Source: Mycoplana rhizolycopersici
Lineage (GTDB): Bacteria; Pseudomonadota; Alphaproteobacteria; Rhizobiales; Rhizobiaceae
NCBI RefSeq assembly: GCF_013378445.1
Contig: NZ_JABXYK010000001.1
Location: 1 to 64,000, forward strand
Length of the DNA: 64,000 nt
Direction of reading: 5' to 3'
Shown here: piece by piece, positions 45,834 through 54,575 of the stretch
Layout: each line of letters opens with the position of its first letter
Position numbering within the stretch: position 1 is the stretch's first letter
The notes under the pieces: model-generated
Told to the model about the DNA's origin: nothing
The model's database searches: none
The model's input: only the letters and a program-made list of their open reading frames with translations
Position numbers and translations under genes: made by a program

Positions 45834-46712
45834 ATGAGCACGATCAGGAATGTCGGTATCGTCGGAGCGGGCCAGATGGGCTGCGGCATCGCACATGTCT
45901 GCGCCTCTGCCGGCTACAAGGTCCAGATGTACGATCTTTCGATGGAGCGCATCGAGGCGGGCCTTGCGACGATCCACGGCAATCTGGCAAGGCAGGTATC
46001 CTCCGGCAAGATGACCGACGAGCAGCGCAAGAGCGCGCTGTCGCATATCAAGGGCTCCAACGACGTCAATGACCTCTCCCAGGCCGACCTCGTCATCGAG
46101 GCCGCGACCGAAGACGAAACCGTCAAGCGCAAGATCTACGGACAGGTCTGCCCGGTCCTGAAGGCCGACGCGATCCTCGCCACCAACACCTCCTCGCTTT
46201 CCATCACCCGGCTTGCCTCCGCGACCGACCGTGCCGAGCGTTTCATGGGCATCCACTTCATGAACCCGGTCCCCGTCATGAAGCTGGTGGAACTGGTTCG
46301 CGGCATCGCCACCGAAGAGGAGACCTTCAAGACCGCCAAGGAATTCGTGGCGAGCCTCGACAAGACGGTTACCGTTGCCGAAGACTTCCCGGCATTCATC
46401 GTCAACCGCATCCTGCTGCCGATGATCAACGAGGCGATCTATACGCTCTACGAGGGTGTGGGAACGGTGGATGCTATCGATACCGCCATGAAGCTCGGCG
46501 CCAACCACCCGATGGGTCCCCTCCAGCTTGCGGACTTCATCGGCCTCGACACCTGCCTCTCGATCATGCAGGTGCTCTATGAAGGCTTGGCGGACTCCAA
46601 GTACCGACCCTGTCCGCTGCTTGTGAAGTATGTCGAGGCCGGCTGGCTCGGACGCAAGTCCGGGCGCGGCTTCTACGACTACCGCGGCGAAGTGCCCGTC
46701 CCCACCCGCTGA
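45834..46712 (+). CDS. 3-hydroxybutyryl-CoA dehydrogenase
   Basis: A 292-residue NAD(P)-dependent enzyme interconverting 3-hydroxybutyryl-CoA and acetoacetyl-CoA in polyhydroxybutyrate and fatty-acid metabolism. The Rossmann GAGQMGCGIA (about 11-20), the DLVIEAATED block, the HFMNPVPVMKLVE motif with catalytic His, and the C-terminal HPMGPLQLADFIGLD segment are all present. It follows etfBA, whose product takes electrons from acyl-CoA dehydrogenases, so grouping is logical, but a terminator sits between them. Confidence 0.95.
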   Translation: MSTIRNVGIVGAGQMGCGIAHVCASAGYKVQMYDLSMERIEAGLATIHGNLARQVSSGKMTDEQRKSALSHIKGSNDVNDLSQADLVIEAATEDETVKRKIYGQVCPVLKADAILATNTSSLSITRLASATDRAERFMGIHFMNPVPVMKLVELVRGIATEEETFKTAKEFVASLDKTVTVAEDFPAFIVNRILLPMINEAIYTLYEGVGTVDAIDTAMKLGANHPMGPLQLADFIGLDTCLSIMQVLYEGLADSKYRPCPLLVKYVEAGWLGRKSGRGFYDYRGEVPVPTR

Positions 46713-46756
46713 TACCCGCTCCGTTTACGTCGCGCATTTTCGCCGGCACGCCTGGA

Positions 46757-46772
46757 GCGAAAAGATTTTCGC
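46757..46772. promoter_or_regulatory. 16-bp palindrome upstream of the sulfate transporter operon
   Basis: GCGAAAA-GA-TTTTCGC reads as an inverted repeat with 7-bp arms, 100 bases before the binding-protein start. It may be an operator for the sulfate importer genes. The protein is unknown and no cysB-like regulator is in the window. Confidence 0.45.
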
Positions 46773-46871
46773 CGTATGCGCCCGTGATTGGTGACTGATT
46801 TCTCGGAAGCCCGCGTTCTCCCCGCTAGTTTGCTGACAGACAACGCACATGCCTTCCGGAGAAACATCACA

Positions 46872-47855
46872 ATGAAGCGCCTTCTTCTGATCGGTGCCGC
46901 GCTCGCGGCCCTGGCGGCCCCGCTTTCGGCAAACGCTGCAGACAAGCTCCTCAACGCCTCCTACGACATCGCCCGCGAGTTGTTTGCCGCGGAGAACGAG
47001 GCCTTCGTCAAGCAGCATCCCGGCGTCACCGTCGATCAGTCGCATGGCGGCACGTCGAAGCAGGCGCGCGCGATCGTCGAAGGCCTCGAGGCCGACGTCG
47101 TCACCTTCAACCAGGTCACCGACATCGACTTCCTCGTCAAGAACGGCTTCGTCGCCGAGGACTGGCAGAAGAAATTCCCGAACAATGCCTCGCCGTTCTA
47201 TTCCTTCCCGTCCTTCCTCGTTCGCGCCGGCAACCCTAAGAACATCAAGGACTGGGATGACCTCGCCCGTGACGATGTGAAGGTGATCTTCCCCAACCCG
47301 AAGACCTCCGGAAACGCCCGCTACACCTATCTCGCCGCCACCGCCTACGCGAAAGAGAAGTTCGGCGGCGACGAGGCAAAGGTGAAGGAATTCGTCACCA
47401 AGATCTTCGACAACGTCCCGGTCTTCGACACCGGCGGACGCGCCGCCACCACCACTTTCGTCGAGCGCGAGATCGGTGACGTCATCATCACCTTCGAGGC
47501 CGAGACGAAGGCGATCGCCAAGCAGTACGGTACCGACAATTTCCAGCAGGTGGTTCCCTCCGTCAGCCTGCTCGCCGAGTTCCCCGTCGCCATCGTCGAC
47601 AAGGTCGCCGAGAAGCACGGCACGCAGGAACTGGCAAAGAACTATCTCGACTTCCTCTATGCGCCGGAAGGCCAGAAGATTGCCGCGGAGTTCGGCCACC
47701 GCGTCCTGGACGAAAAGGTCGCAGCCGAATTCAAGGACCAGTTTCCGGAGATTCGCCTCGTGAAGGTTGAAGACGTTTTCGGCGGCTGGCCGGAGGTTTC
47801 CAAGGAGCATTTCTCCGAAGGCGGAATCCTCGACAGCATCTACGGCAACCGATAA
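46872..47855 (+). CDS. sbp: Sulfate ABC transporter substrate-binding protein
   Basis: Periplasmic receptor that hands sulfate or thiosulfate to the CysTWA importer. The 327-residue product has a 23-residue signal peptide (MKRLLLIGAALAALAAPLSANA, cut before the mature Ala) and the family signatures ASYDIARELFAAENEAF, DQSHGGTSKQARAI and ADVVTFNQVTD. ATG at 46872 has GGAG upstream. It leads the operon sbp-cysT-cysW-cysA, with a hairpin between it and cysT that may raise its own expression. Confidence 0.96.
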   Translation: MKRLLLIGAALAALAAPLSANAADKLLNASYDIARELFAAENEAFVKQHPGVTVDQSHGGTSKQARAIVEGLEADVVTFNQVTDIDFLVKNGFVAEDWQKKFPNNASPFYSFPSFLVRAGNPKNIKDWDDLARDDVKVIFPNPKTSGNARYTYLAATAYAKEKFGGDEAKVKEFVTKIFDNVPVFDTGGRAATTTFVEREIGDVIITFEAETKAIAKQYGTDNFQQVVPSVSLLAEFPVAIVDKVAEKHGTQELAKNYLDFLYAPEGQKIAAEFGHRVLDEKVAAEFKDQFPEIRLVKVEDVFGGWPEVSKEHFSEGGILDSIYGNR

Positions 47856-47877
47856 ACACCACATCAGTGTCGATCCG

Positions 47878-47904
47878 GGCCGGCGGGCGAAAACCCGCCG
47901 GTCC
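47878..47904 (+). promoter_or_regulatory. Intercistronic hairpin between sbp and cysT
   Basis: A 10-bp GGCCGGCGGG/CCCGCCGGTCC-type stem (one G-T pair) with a 6-base loop is followed by TTCGTTTG. It may stabilise the sbp mRNA or partly stop transcription, a common way to make more binding protein than permease. Confidence 0.6.
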
Positions 47905-47922
47905 TTCGTTTGCGAAAGGACG

Positions 47923-48750
47923 ATGATAGTGAAACGGCGCGTTCTGCCCGGCCTGCCACTCTCGCTGGGAATCACGCTTGTCTATGCGGCGATCATCATC
48001 GTCCTGCCGCTGATAGCACTCGTCTTCAAGGCAGCCAGCCTCGGCCCGGCCGACTACTGGCGCATCATCTCGTCGGACCGGGCGGTGGCGAGCTATGTCG
48101 TGACGATCTCCTGCGCTTTCGTCGCGACCGTCTTCAACCTCGTCTTCGGTCTGGCGCTGGCCTGGGTGCTGGTGCGCTACCGTTTCCCCGGCCGGCGCAT
48201 CATCGATGCGCTGGTCGACTTGCCCTTCGCCCTGCCGACCGCCGTCGCCGGCATTTCTCTGACCACGCTTTTTGCCGTCAATGGCTGGTTCGGCGGGCCA
48301 CTGTCCGCGCTCGGCATCAAGGTCGCCTATACACCGCTCGGCATCATGATCGCCATGGCCTTTACCAGCCTTCCCTTCGTCGTCCGCACCGTCCAGCCCG
48401 TGCTGGAGGAACTCGACCCGACACTGGAGGAAGCCGCGCAGACGCTGGGCGGCAGCGATCTCTCGATCTTCGCCCGCGTCGTCCTGCCGCTTCTGACGCC
48501 TGCCCTCCTCGCCGGCGTATCACTTTCCTTCGCCCGCAGCCTCGGCGAGTTTGGCGCCATCATCTTCATCGCCGGCAACCAGCCGTTCGAGACGGAGATC
48601 ACCGCCCTTCTGGCCTTCATCCGCCTGGAAGAATACGACTACCCGGCCTCCGCCGCGATCGCTTCCGTCATGCTGATCGCAGCCTTCGTCATGCTCGCCG
48701 TGACGAACCTGCTGCAGGCGCGCGCCCTTCGCTATACCGTGAGAAACTGA
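47923..48750 (+). CDS. cysT: Sulfate ABC transporter permease CysT
   Basis: First inner-membrane subunit of the sulfate importer (275 residues, six hydrophobic segments). The EAA-type coupling loop EEAAQTLGGSDLSIFARVVLPLLTP and the GPLSALGIK segment are typical of CysT/CysU. ATG at 47923 has AAAGGA upstream. It pairs with CysW, which begins four bases after its stop. Confidence 0.94.
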   Translation: MIVKRRVLPGLPLSLGITLVYAAIIIVLPLIALVFKAASLGPADYWRIISSDRAVASYVVTISCAFVATVFNLVFGLALAWVLVRYRFPGRRIIDALVDLPFALPTAVAGISLTTLFAVNGWFGGPLSALGIKVAYTPLGIMIAMAFTSLPFVVRTVQPVLEELDPTLEEAAQTLGGSDLSIFARVVLPLLTPALLAGVSLSFARSLGEFGAIIFIAGNQPFETEITALLAFIRLEEYDYPASAAIASVMLIAAFVMLAVTNLLQARALRYTVRN

Positions 48751-48754
48751 CCTG

Positions 48755-49651
48755 ATGGCAAAGCACCTCTCCGGCCGCCGCCCGCCGCGTATCGGCGATG
48801 CCCCGAATTTCCGCCGCGCACTCATCGGCATCGTTCTCTTCTTCGTGGCGGTCGTCGTCATCGCACCGTTGGCCGTGATCGCGTCCCACGCATTTTCCAA
48901 GGGCCTGCCCTATTTTGCCGCCGCGATCGCCGAGCCGGATACGCGGCACGCGATCATGCTGACGGTGATGACCGCCCTGATCGCCGTGCCGATCAACACC
49001 GCCTTTGGCATTGCCGCCGCATGGGCGATCACCAAGCACGACTTTCCCGGCCGGCGGCTGCTTCTGATCGTCATCGAAATCCCCTTCTCGATCTCTCCGA
49101 TCGTCGCAGGCGTCTCCTATCTCTTCGTCTACGGCCTGCAGGGCCTGTTCGGCCCGGTGCTGGAAGCAGCCGAACTGAAGATCATGTTTGCGCTGCCGGG
49201 GATCGTGCTTGCCAGCATGTTCGTAACCGCCCCCTTCGTCGCGCGCGAACTGATCCCGCTGATGCAGGCGCAGGGACGCGACCTGGAGGAAGCGGCAACC
49301 TCGCTCGGCGCAAGCGGCTGGCGCACCTTCTTCACGGTGACGCTGCCCAACATAAAGTGGGCGCTGCTCTACGGCGTCGTGCTCTGCAACTCGCGCGTGA
49401 TGGGCGAGTTCGGCGCCGTCTCGGTGGTTTCGGGCAATATTCGCGGCCAGACGAACACGCTGCCGCTGCACATCGAACTTCTCTATCATGACTACGACGC
49501 CGTCGGCGCCTTCGCCGCGGCCTCGATCCTCGCCACGCTCGCCGTCATCACCCTGGTGGTGAAGGTGGCCCTGGAGCGGCAGGGTGCGGGTCGCCGCAGC
49601 CGCCCGGCTTCCCTTGCCGGCAACGATAGCCTTTCGGAGGTCAAGCCTTGA
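48755..49651 (+). CDS. cysW: Sulfate ABC transporter permease CysW
   Basis: Second inner-membrane subunit of the sulfate importer (298 residues, six segments). The EAA loop EEAATSLGASGWRTFFTVTLPNIKWALLYG and the NSRVMGEFGAVSVVSGNIRGQTNTLP stretch identify CysW. It starts four bases after cysT and its stop overlaps the start of cysA by four bases, so translation of the two is coupled. Confidence 0.95.
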   Translation: MAKHLSGRRPPRIGDAPNFRRALIGIVLFFVAVVVIAPLAVIASHAFSKGLPYFAAAIAEPDTRHAIMLTVMTALIAVPINTAFGIAAAWAITKHDFPGRRLLLIVIEIPFSISPIVAGVSYLFVYGLQGLFGPVLEAAELKIMFALPGIVLASMFVTAPFVARELIPLMQAQGRDLEEAATSLGASGWRTFFTVTLPNIKWALLYGVVLCNSRVMGEFGAVSVVSGNIRGQTNTLPLHIELLYHDYDAVGAFAAASILATLAVITLVVKVALERQGAGRRSRPASLAGNDSLSEVKP

Positions 49652-50670
49652 AAATCCGCCTCGACAACGTCGTCAAGACCTTCGACACCTTCCGCGCCGT
49701 CCATGGCGTGTCGCTCGACATCGAAAGCGGCGAACTGCTCGCCCTGCTCGGCCCGTCCGGCTCCGGCAAGACGACGATCCTGCGCATGGTCGCCGGCCTC
49801 GAATATGCCGATGGCGGCCATATCTATTTCGGGACCGAGGACGCGACCGACATTCCCGTGCGCGAGCGCGGCGTCGGCTTCGTGTTTCAGCACTACGCGC
49901 TGTTCCCGCATATGACCGTTTCGGAAAACATCGCCTTCGGCATGAAGGTCTCGAAGGTAAAGCGCTCGCCCGAGGCCATCCGCAAACGGGTCGAGGAGCT
50001 TCTGGCGCTGGTGCAGCTTTCCGGTCTCGGCGAGCGTTTCCCGGGCCAGATCTCCGGTGGCCAGCGCCAGCGCGTCGCACTCGCGCGCGCACTTGCCGTC
50101 GATCCGCGTGTGCTCCTGCTCGACGAGCCCTTCGGCGCGCTCGACGCCAATGTCCGCCGCGACCTTCGCCGCTGGCTGCGCAAGATCCACGACGAACTGG
50201 GCATTACCACGCTCTTCGTCACCCACGACCAGGAAGAAGCGCTCGACCTTGCCGACCGCGTCGTCATTCTCGACAAGGGGACGATCGTCCAGCAGGGCAC
50301 GCCCGAGGAGGTCTGCCGAAATCCGGAAAACGCCTTCGTCATGCGTTTTCTGGGCGACGCCAACAGCCTGCCGGCGACCATACGCGACGGCATGGCCTAC
50401 GTGCAGGACGTGGCCTATGATGCGGCGGGTATGGCAGACGGAACGGCGGAAGTGTTGTTTCGCCCAGCCGACGTGGCCTGGCGCGAGGACGGCCACGGCG
50501 TGCCGGCGCAAATCGTCCGCGTTCTGGACCGGCCGGATTCACGCCGCGTGCTGGCCAAGACCACCGGCGGCCAGTCGATCGAGTTCGATACCGCGCCGGA
50601 ATTCCCCCACCGCAAGGGCGAGGCCGGCTTCATCGACATCCGCCGGCCGCGCATCTACAAGAACGGCTGA
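49648..50670 (+). CDS. cysA: Sulfate/thiosulfate import ATPase CysA
   Basis: ATPase subunit (340 residues) that powers CysTW. Walker A GPSGSGKTT (35-43), the ABC signature ISGGQRQRVALARAL and Walker B LLLLDEPFGALDA are intact, followed by a C-terminal regulatory domain. The start is TTG at 49648 with GGAGGTCAAG upstream, which overlaps the cysW stop as TTGA. The operon ends here, convergent with the TlpA-type gene. No sulfate regulator is nearby. Confidence 0.96.
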   Translation: MKIRLDNVVKTFDTFRAVHGVSLDIESGELLALLGPSGSGKTTILRMVAGLEYADGGHIYFGTEDATDIPVRERGVGFVFQHYALFPHMTVSENIAFGMKVSKVKRSPEAIRKRVEELLALVQLSGLGERFPGQISGGQRQRVALARALAVDPRVLLLDEPFGALDANVRRDLRRWLRKIHDELGITTLFVTHDQEEALDLADRVVILDKGTIVQQGTPEEVCRNPENAFVMRFLGDANSLPATIRDGMAYVQDVAYDAAGMADGTAEVLFRPADVAWREDGHGVPAQIVRVLDRPDSRRVLAKTTGGQSIEFDTAPEFPHRKGEAGFIDIRRPRIYKNG

Positions 50671-50694
50671 TTGCCACCCGTCAGGCGGCAGGTG

Positions 50695-51381
50695 TCAGGC
50701 GTCCGGGGACGCAGCGACGGCGGCCCGGATCAACGCCTTGGCATCGTCGCTGTCCCAGGCGGCGGGACCGTTCATCGCGGAGACGAGGCAGCCCTTCTCG
50801 TCCATCAGCAGCGTCACAGGCAGGCCGAAGGCGAGCCCTTCCTTCTTCAGCGCATTGAAGACGCCCATCGAGCTATCGCGATAGTAGCCAAGGTCGTGCA
50901 CCCCCGTTTCATCGAGGAAGGCCTTCGGCTTCTCGTCGGTCCCGGTGTCGATGTTGATCGCCACGACCTCGAAGCGATCGCTTCCGAGCTCCTTCTGCAG
51001 CGCGTTCAGCGCCGGCATCTCCTCGCGGCACGGCACGCACCAGGTCGCCCACAGATTGACCAGCAGCGTCTTGCCGGCGAAGTCTTCGATCGTGCGCTTC
51101 TGCCCGTCGGGACCCTCGAAGGTGAGTGCCGGCAGCGGGCGGGGTTCGTCCACCGCCATCATCGCGGCGACCTGTCCGGCAAACAGCGGCGTCAGTGCCG
51201 CAGCCGTGTCCCGCGCCAGGGGGCACTGCTTGCCGCCGGCCGCAGCCGTCGCATCCTGCCCGGCATTGCCAGACCCGCTCTCCATCACGTATACCGCTGC
51301 CGCACCGGCGAGGATTCCGGCAAGCGCGGCCACCGCGATTAATTTTCTGGCCGGGCGGCCAGGCTTCTTCTCGACTGTCAT
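50695..51381 (-). CDS. TlpA-family membrane-anchored thioredoxin
   Basis: A 228-residue periplasmic thioredoxin with one N-terminal membrane anchor (about 12-33) and a C-terminal thioredoxin domain. The redox motif is C115-V-P-C118 within [11 protein letters not shown]. Such proteins reduce or oxidise exported copper sites and cytochromes (TlpA/ResA group). ATG at 51381 has GGAG upstream. The gene is divergent from argH with only 25 bases between start codons, so the two promoters must lie inside the coding sequences or overlap. Confidence 0.92.
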   Translation of the reverse strand: MTVEKKPGRPARKLIAVAALAGILAGAAAVYVMESGSGNAGQDATAAAGGKQCPLARDTAAALTPLFAGQVAAMMAVDEPRPLPALTFEGPDGQKRTIEDFAGKTLLVNLWATWCVPCREEMPALNALQKELGSDRFEVVAINIDTGTDEKPKAFLDETGVHDLGYYRDSSMGVFNALKKEGLAFGLPVTLLMDEKGCLVSAMNGPAAWDSDDAKALIRAAVAASPDA

Positions 51382-51406
51382 TTCATTCTCCAGGATAGGC
51401 AATCCC

Positions 51407-52810
51407 ATGGCTGACGAAAAATCTGAGACCCAGTCCTCGAACCAGATGTGGGGTGGCCGTTTCGCTTCGGGCCCGGATGCGATCATGGAGGAGATAAATG
51501 CCTCGATCGGCTTCGACAAGAAGCTCTATGCCCAGGACATCCGCGGCTCGATCGCGCATGCGACCATGCTCGCCCATAAAGGCATCATTTCCGCCGATGA
51601 CAAGGACAAGATCGTCGCAGGGCTTCAGCAGATCCTGTCGGAGATCGAAAGCGGCGCGTTCGAATTCTCCCGCAAGCTGGAAGACATCCACATGAATGTC
51701 GAGGCGCGGCTCGCGACCCTGATCGGCCCCGCCGCCGGTCGTCTGCATACCGCCCGCTCGCGCAACGACCAGGTGGCGCTCGATTTCCGCCTCTGGGTGA
51801 AGGAAGAGCTGCAGAAGACGGAGAAGATGCTGTCGGCGCTGATCGCCGCCTTCCTCGACCGCGCCGAAGAGCATGCCGAGACCGTCATGCCCGGCTTCAC
51901 CCACCTGCAGACCGCCCAGCCCGTGACCTTCGGTCACCACTGCATGGCCTATGTGGAGATGTTCGGGCGCGACCGGGCCCGCGTGCGCCATGCGATCGAA
52001 CACATGGACGAGAGCCCGATCGGCGCGGCCGCCCTTGCCGGCACCGGCTTCCCGATCGACCGCCACATGACCGCCAAGGCGCTCGGCTTCCGCGAACCGA
52101 CCCGCAACTCGATCGACACCGTGTCCGACCGCGACTTCGCGCTGGAATTCCTCTCCATCGCCGCGATCGCCGCCACGCACCTGTCGCGCCTCGCCGAGGA
52201 GATCGTCATCTGGTCGACTCCGCAGTTCGGCTTCATCCGCCTGTCGGACGCGTTCTCGACCGGTTCCTCGATCATGCCGCAGAAGAAGAACCCGGACGCA
52301 GCCGAACTGGTGCGCGCCAAGACCGGTCGCATCAACGGCTCGCTGGTCGCTCTCCTGACGGTGATGAAGGGCCTACCGCTCGCCTATTCCAAGGACATGC
52401 AGGAGGACAAGGAGCAGGTCTTCGATGCCGCCGAGAACTTGGAGCTTGCGATCGCCGCCATGACGGGCATGGTTCGCGACATGACGGTCCGCACCGACCG
52501 GATGAAGGCAGCCGCCGGTTCGGGCTACTCGACGGCGACCGATCTGGCCGACTGGCTGGTGCGCGAGGCCGGCCTTCCCTTCCGCGATGCTCACCACGTC
52601 ACCGGCCGCGCAGTGGCGTTGGCCGAGCAGAAGGGGTGCGAGCTATCCGCGCTCTCGCTCGACGAGTTGCAGGCGATCAATCCCGCAATCACCGAAAAGG
52701 TCTATGACGTGCTGACCGTCGAGGCGTCTGTCGCAAGCCGCACCTCGTTCGGCGGAACCGCGCCGGCAAACGTCCGCCAGCAGATCGCCTGGTGGCGCGA
52801 GCGCAACTGA
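51407..52810 (+). CDS. argH: Argininosuccinate lyase
   Basis: Last enzyme of arginine biosynthesis, splitting argininosuccinate into arginine and fumarate. The 467-residue product carries the superfamily signature [12 protein letters not shown] at about 285-296 and the TGSSIM catalytic Ser. ATG at 51407 matches the conserved MWGGRF opening after a short acidic start. It leads argH-lptM-lysA on the plus strand and diverges from the TlpA-type gene. Confidence 0.97.
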   Translation: MADEKSETQSSNQMWGGRFASGPDAIMEEINASIGFDKKLYAQDIRGSIAHATMLAHKGIISADDKDKIVAGLQQILSEIESGAFEFSRKLEDIHMNVEARLATLIGPAAGRLHTARSRNDQVALDFRLWVKEELQKTEKMLSALIAAFLDRAEEHAETVMPGFTHLQTAQPVTFGHHCMAYVEMFGRDRARVRHAIEHMDESPIGAAALAGTGFPIDRHMTAKALGFREPTRNSIDTVSDRDFALEFLSIAAIAATHLSRLAEEIVIWSTPQFGFIRLSDAFSTGSSIMPQKKNPDAAELVRAKTGRINGSLVALLTVMKGLPLAYSKDMQEDKEQVFDAAENLELAIAAMTGMVRDMTVRTDRMKAAAGSGYSTATDLADWLVREAGLPFRDAHHVTGRAVALAEQKGCELSALSLDELQAINPAITEKVYDVLTVEASVASRTSFGGTAPANVRQQIAWWRERN

Positions 52811-52926
52811 ACGGCGACGGATCACCGCTTGTGCGATTCATGAGAAGAATCAGGGTGCACAAACGCATCCCGCTTCTGCTAAGTGTTGCACACCCAATCG
52901 AGACCGCTTTCGGAGCCGCGAACCGC

Positions 52927-53106
52927 ATGACATTCAAGACCACTGCCAGGCTGGCCTTCGTCCTTGTTCTTTCGGCGACGGTGATTTCGGCCTGCGGCCG
53001 CAAGGGTGATCTCGAAGTGCCCGGCGCGGCATCCAGCAAGCCGGCCGAAAAGGGCAAGAAACAGCAGGTCGAGGACAGGCCCTTCCTGCTCGACCCGCTT
53101 CTCTGA
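52927..53106 (+). CDS. lptM: Small lipoprotein, LptM-like
   Basis: A 59-residue lipoprotein with a signal peptide and lipobox VISAC (Cys23) followed by GRKGDLEVP, close to LptM (YifL) and its partners in the argH-lysA neighbourhood of proteobacteria. LptM in E. coli helps assemble the LPS transporter LptDE. In this lineage the link is inferred from sequence and synteny. ATG at 52927 fits. The 116-base gap to argH holds no gene. It precedes lysA by 12 bases. Confidence 0.85.
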   Translation: MTFKTTARLAFVLVLSATVISACGRKGDLEVPGAASSKPAEKGKKQQVEDRPFLLDPLL

Positions 53107-53118
53107 CGGAACAGACAC

Positions 53119-54387
53119 GTGAACCATTTCGAATATCGCGACGGCGTTCTCTATGCGGAGGACGTGCCCGTTCCGGAAATCGCCAAGGCGGTCGGCACGC
53201 CCTTCTACTGCTACTCGACCGCGACGCTGGAGCGCCATTTCAAGGTGTTCTCCAAGGCTTTCGAAGGCGTGGATGCACTGGTCTGCTACGCCATGAAGGC
53301 CAATTCCAACCAGGCGGTGCTGAAGACGCTTGCCCGCCTCGGCGCCGGCGTAGACGTGGTCTCCGAAGGGGAACTGCGGCGCGCGCTCGCAGCCGGCGTG
53401 CCGGCGCAGCGCATCATGTTTTCCGGCGTCGGCAAGACCCCGCGGGAAATGGACCTTGCGCTGGAAGCCGGCATCTACTGCTTCAACGTGGAATCGGAAC
53501 CTGAACTGGAGGTTCTGAACGCCCGCGCGGTGAAGGCCGGCAAAAAGGCCCATGTTTCCTTCCGCATCAATCCCGACGTCGATGCGCGTACCCACGCCAA
53601 GATCTCGACCGGCAAGAAGGAAAACAAGTTCGGCATCACCTGGGAACGGGCGCGTGCCGTCTATGCCCGCGCCGCCGAATTGCCGGGCATCAAGGTGACC
53701 GGCATCGACATGCACATCGGCAGCCAGATCACCGAGTTGCAGCCCTTCGAGGATGCCTTCCGGCTTCTGCGGGAACTGGTGCAGACGCTGCGTGCCGACG
53801 GCCACACGATCGATCACGTCGATGTCGGCGGCGGCCTCGGCATTCCCTACAGGAGCGATAATTCTCCCCCGCCGCTCCCCGATGCCTATGCGCAGATCGT
53901 CAAGAACGAGCTTCAGGGCCTGGATTGCCGGATCGTCACCGAGCCCGGCCGCCTGATCGTCGGCAATGCCGGCATTCTCGTGACGGAAGTCATCTATGTG
54001 AAGGACGGCGGCGAGAAGACCTTCGTCATCGTCGACGGTGCAATGAACGACCTGATCCGGCCGACGCTCTACGAGGCCTGGCACGAGATCCGCCCGGTCG
54101 TGATTTCCGCCGCCAACGCACCGCGTATCCGCGCCGACGTCGTCGGCCCCGTGTGCGAGACGGGCGACTATCTCGCGCTCGACCGCGAGATGGCGATGCC
54201 CAAGCCGGGCGAACTCATCGCGGTCGGTTCGGCCGGCGCCTATGGCGCAGTCCAGGCCGGCACCTACAATTCGCGTCTCCTCGTGCCCGAGGTCCTGGTC
54301 AGGGGCGGCGAATTCCACGTCATCCGCCCGCGCCGGACCTACGAAGAGCTTATCGGCCTCGATTCCGTGCCGGACTGGCTCGCCTGA
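53119..54387 (+). CDS. lysA: Diaminopimelate decarboxylase
   Basis: Final step of lysine synthesis, a pyridoxal-phosphate enzyme of 422 residues. The PLP Lys is Lys60 in CYAMKANSN, and the HIGSQI, GGGLGIPY and CETGD segments follow. The start is GTG (53119). It follows the LptM-like gene by 12 bases. A GC-rich hairpin (GGCCGG/CCGGCC, 54411-54431) lies past the stop but has no T-run. The 188-base gap to the next gene also contains a 6-bp AAGGAT/ATCCTT repeat. Confidence 0.96.
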   Translation: MNHFEYRDGVLYAEDVPVPEIAKAVGTPFYCYSTATLERHFKVFSKAFEGVDALVCYAMKANSNQAVLKTLARLGAGVDVVSEGELRRALAAGVPAQRIMFSGVGKTPREMDLALEAGIYCFNVESEPELEVLNARAVKAGKKAHVSFRINPDVDARTHAKISTGKKENKFGITWERARAVYARAAELPGIKVTGIDMHIGSQITELQPFEDAFRLLRELVQTLRADGHTIDHVDVGGGLGIPYRSDNSPPPLPDAYAQIVKNELQGLDCRIVTEPGRLIVGNAGILVTEVIYVKDGGEKTFVIVDGAMNDLIRPTLYEAWHEIRPVVISAANAPRIRADVVGPVCETGDYLALDREMAMPKPGELIAVGSAGAYGAVQAGTYNSRLLVPEVLVRGGEFHVIRPRRTYEELIGLDSVPDWLA

Positions 54388-54575
54388 GGCAGGGTGTGAG
54401 GAGGGCGTCAGGCCGGGCGACCGCTCCGGCCGGGCGGATCGCATATCCTCCGTCCCCTCTCCGCAAAGTGATCACGATTTTGCGCGCGCCCTCGCCTTCG
54501 CCACAAAGGATGTTATCCTTGGGGTTCAATGGCCGCGTAGCGTGCCGTCTGCAAGCCTGCGCGAATCGAGGATGA

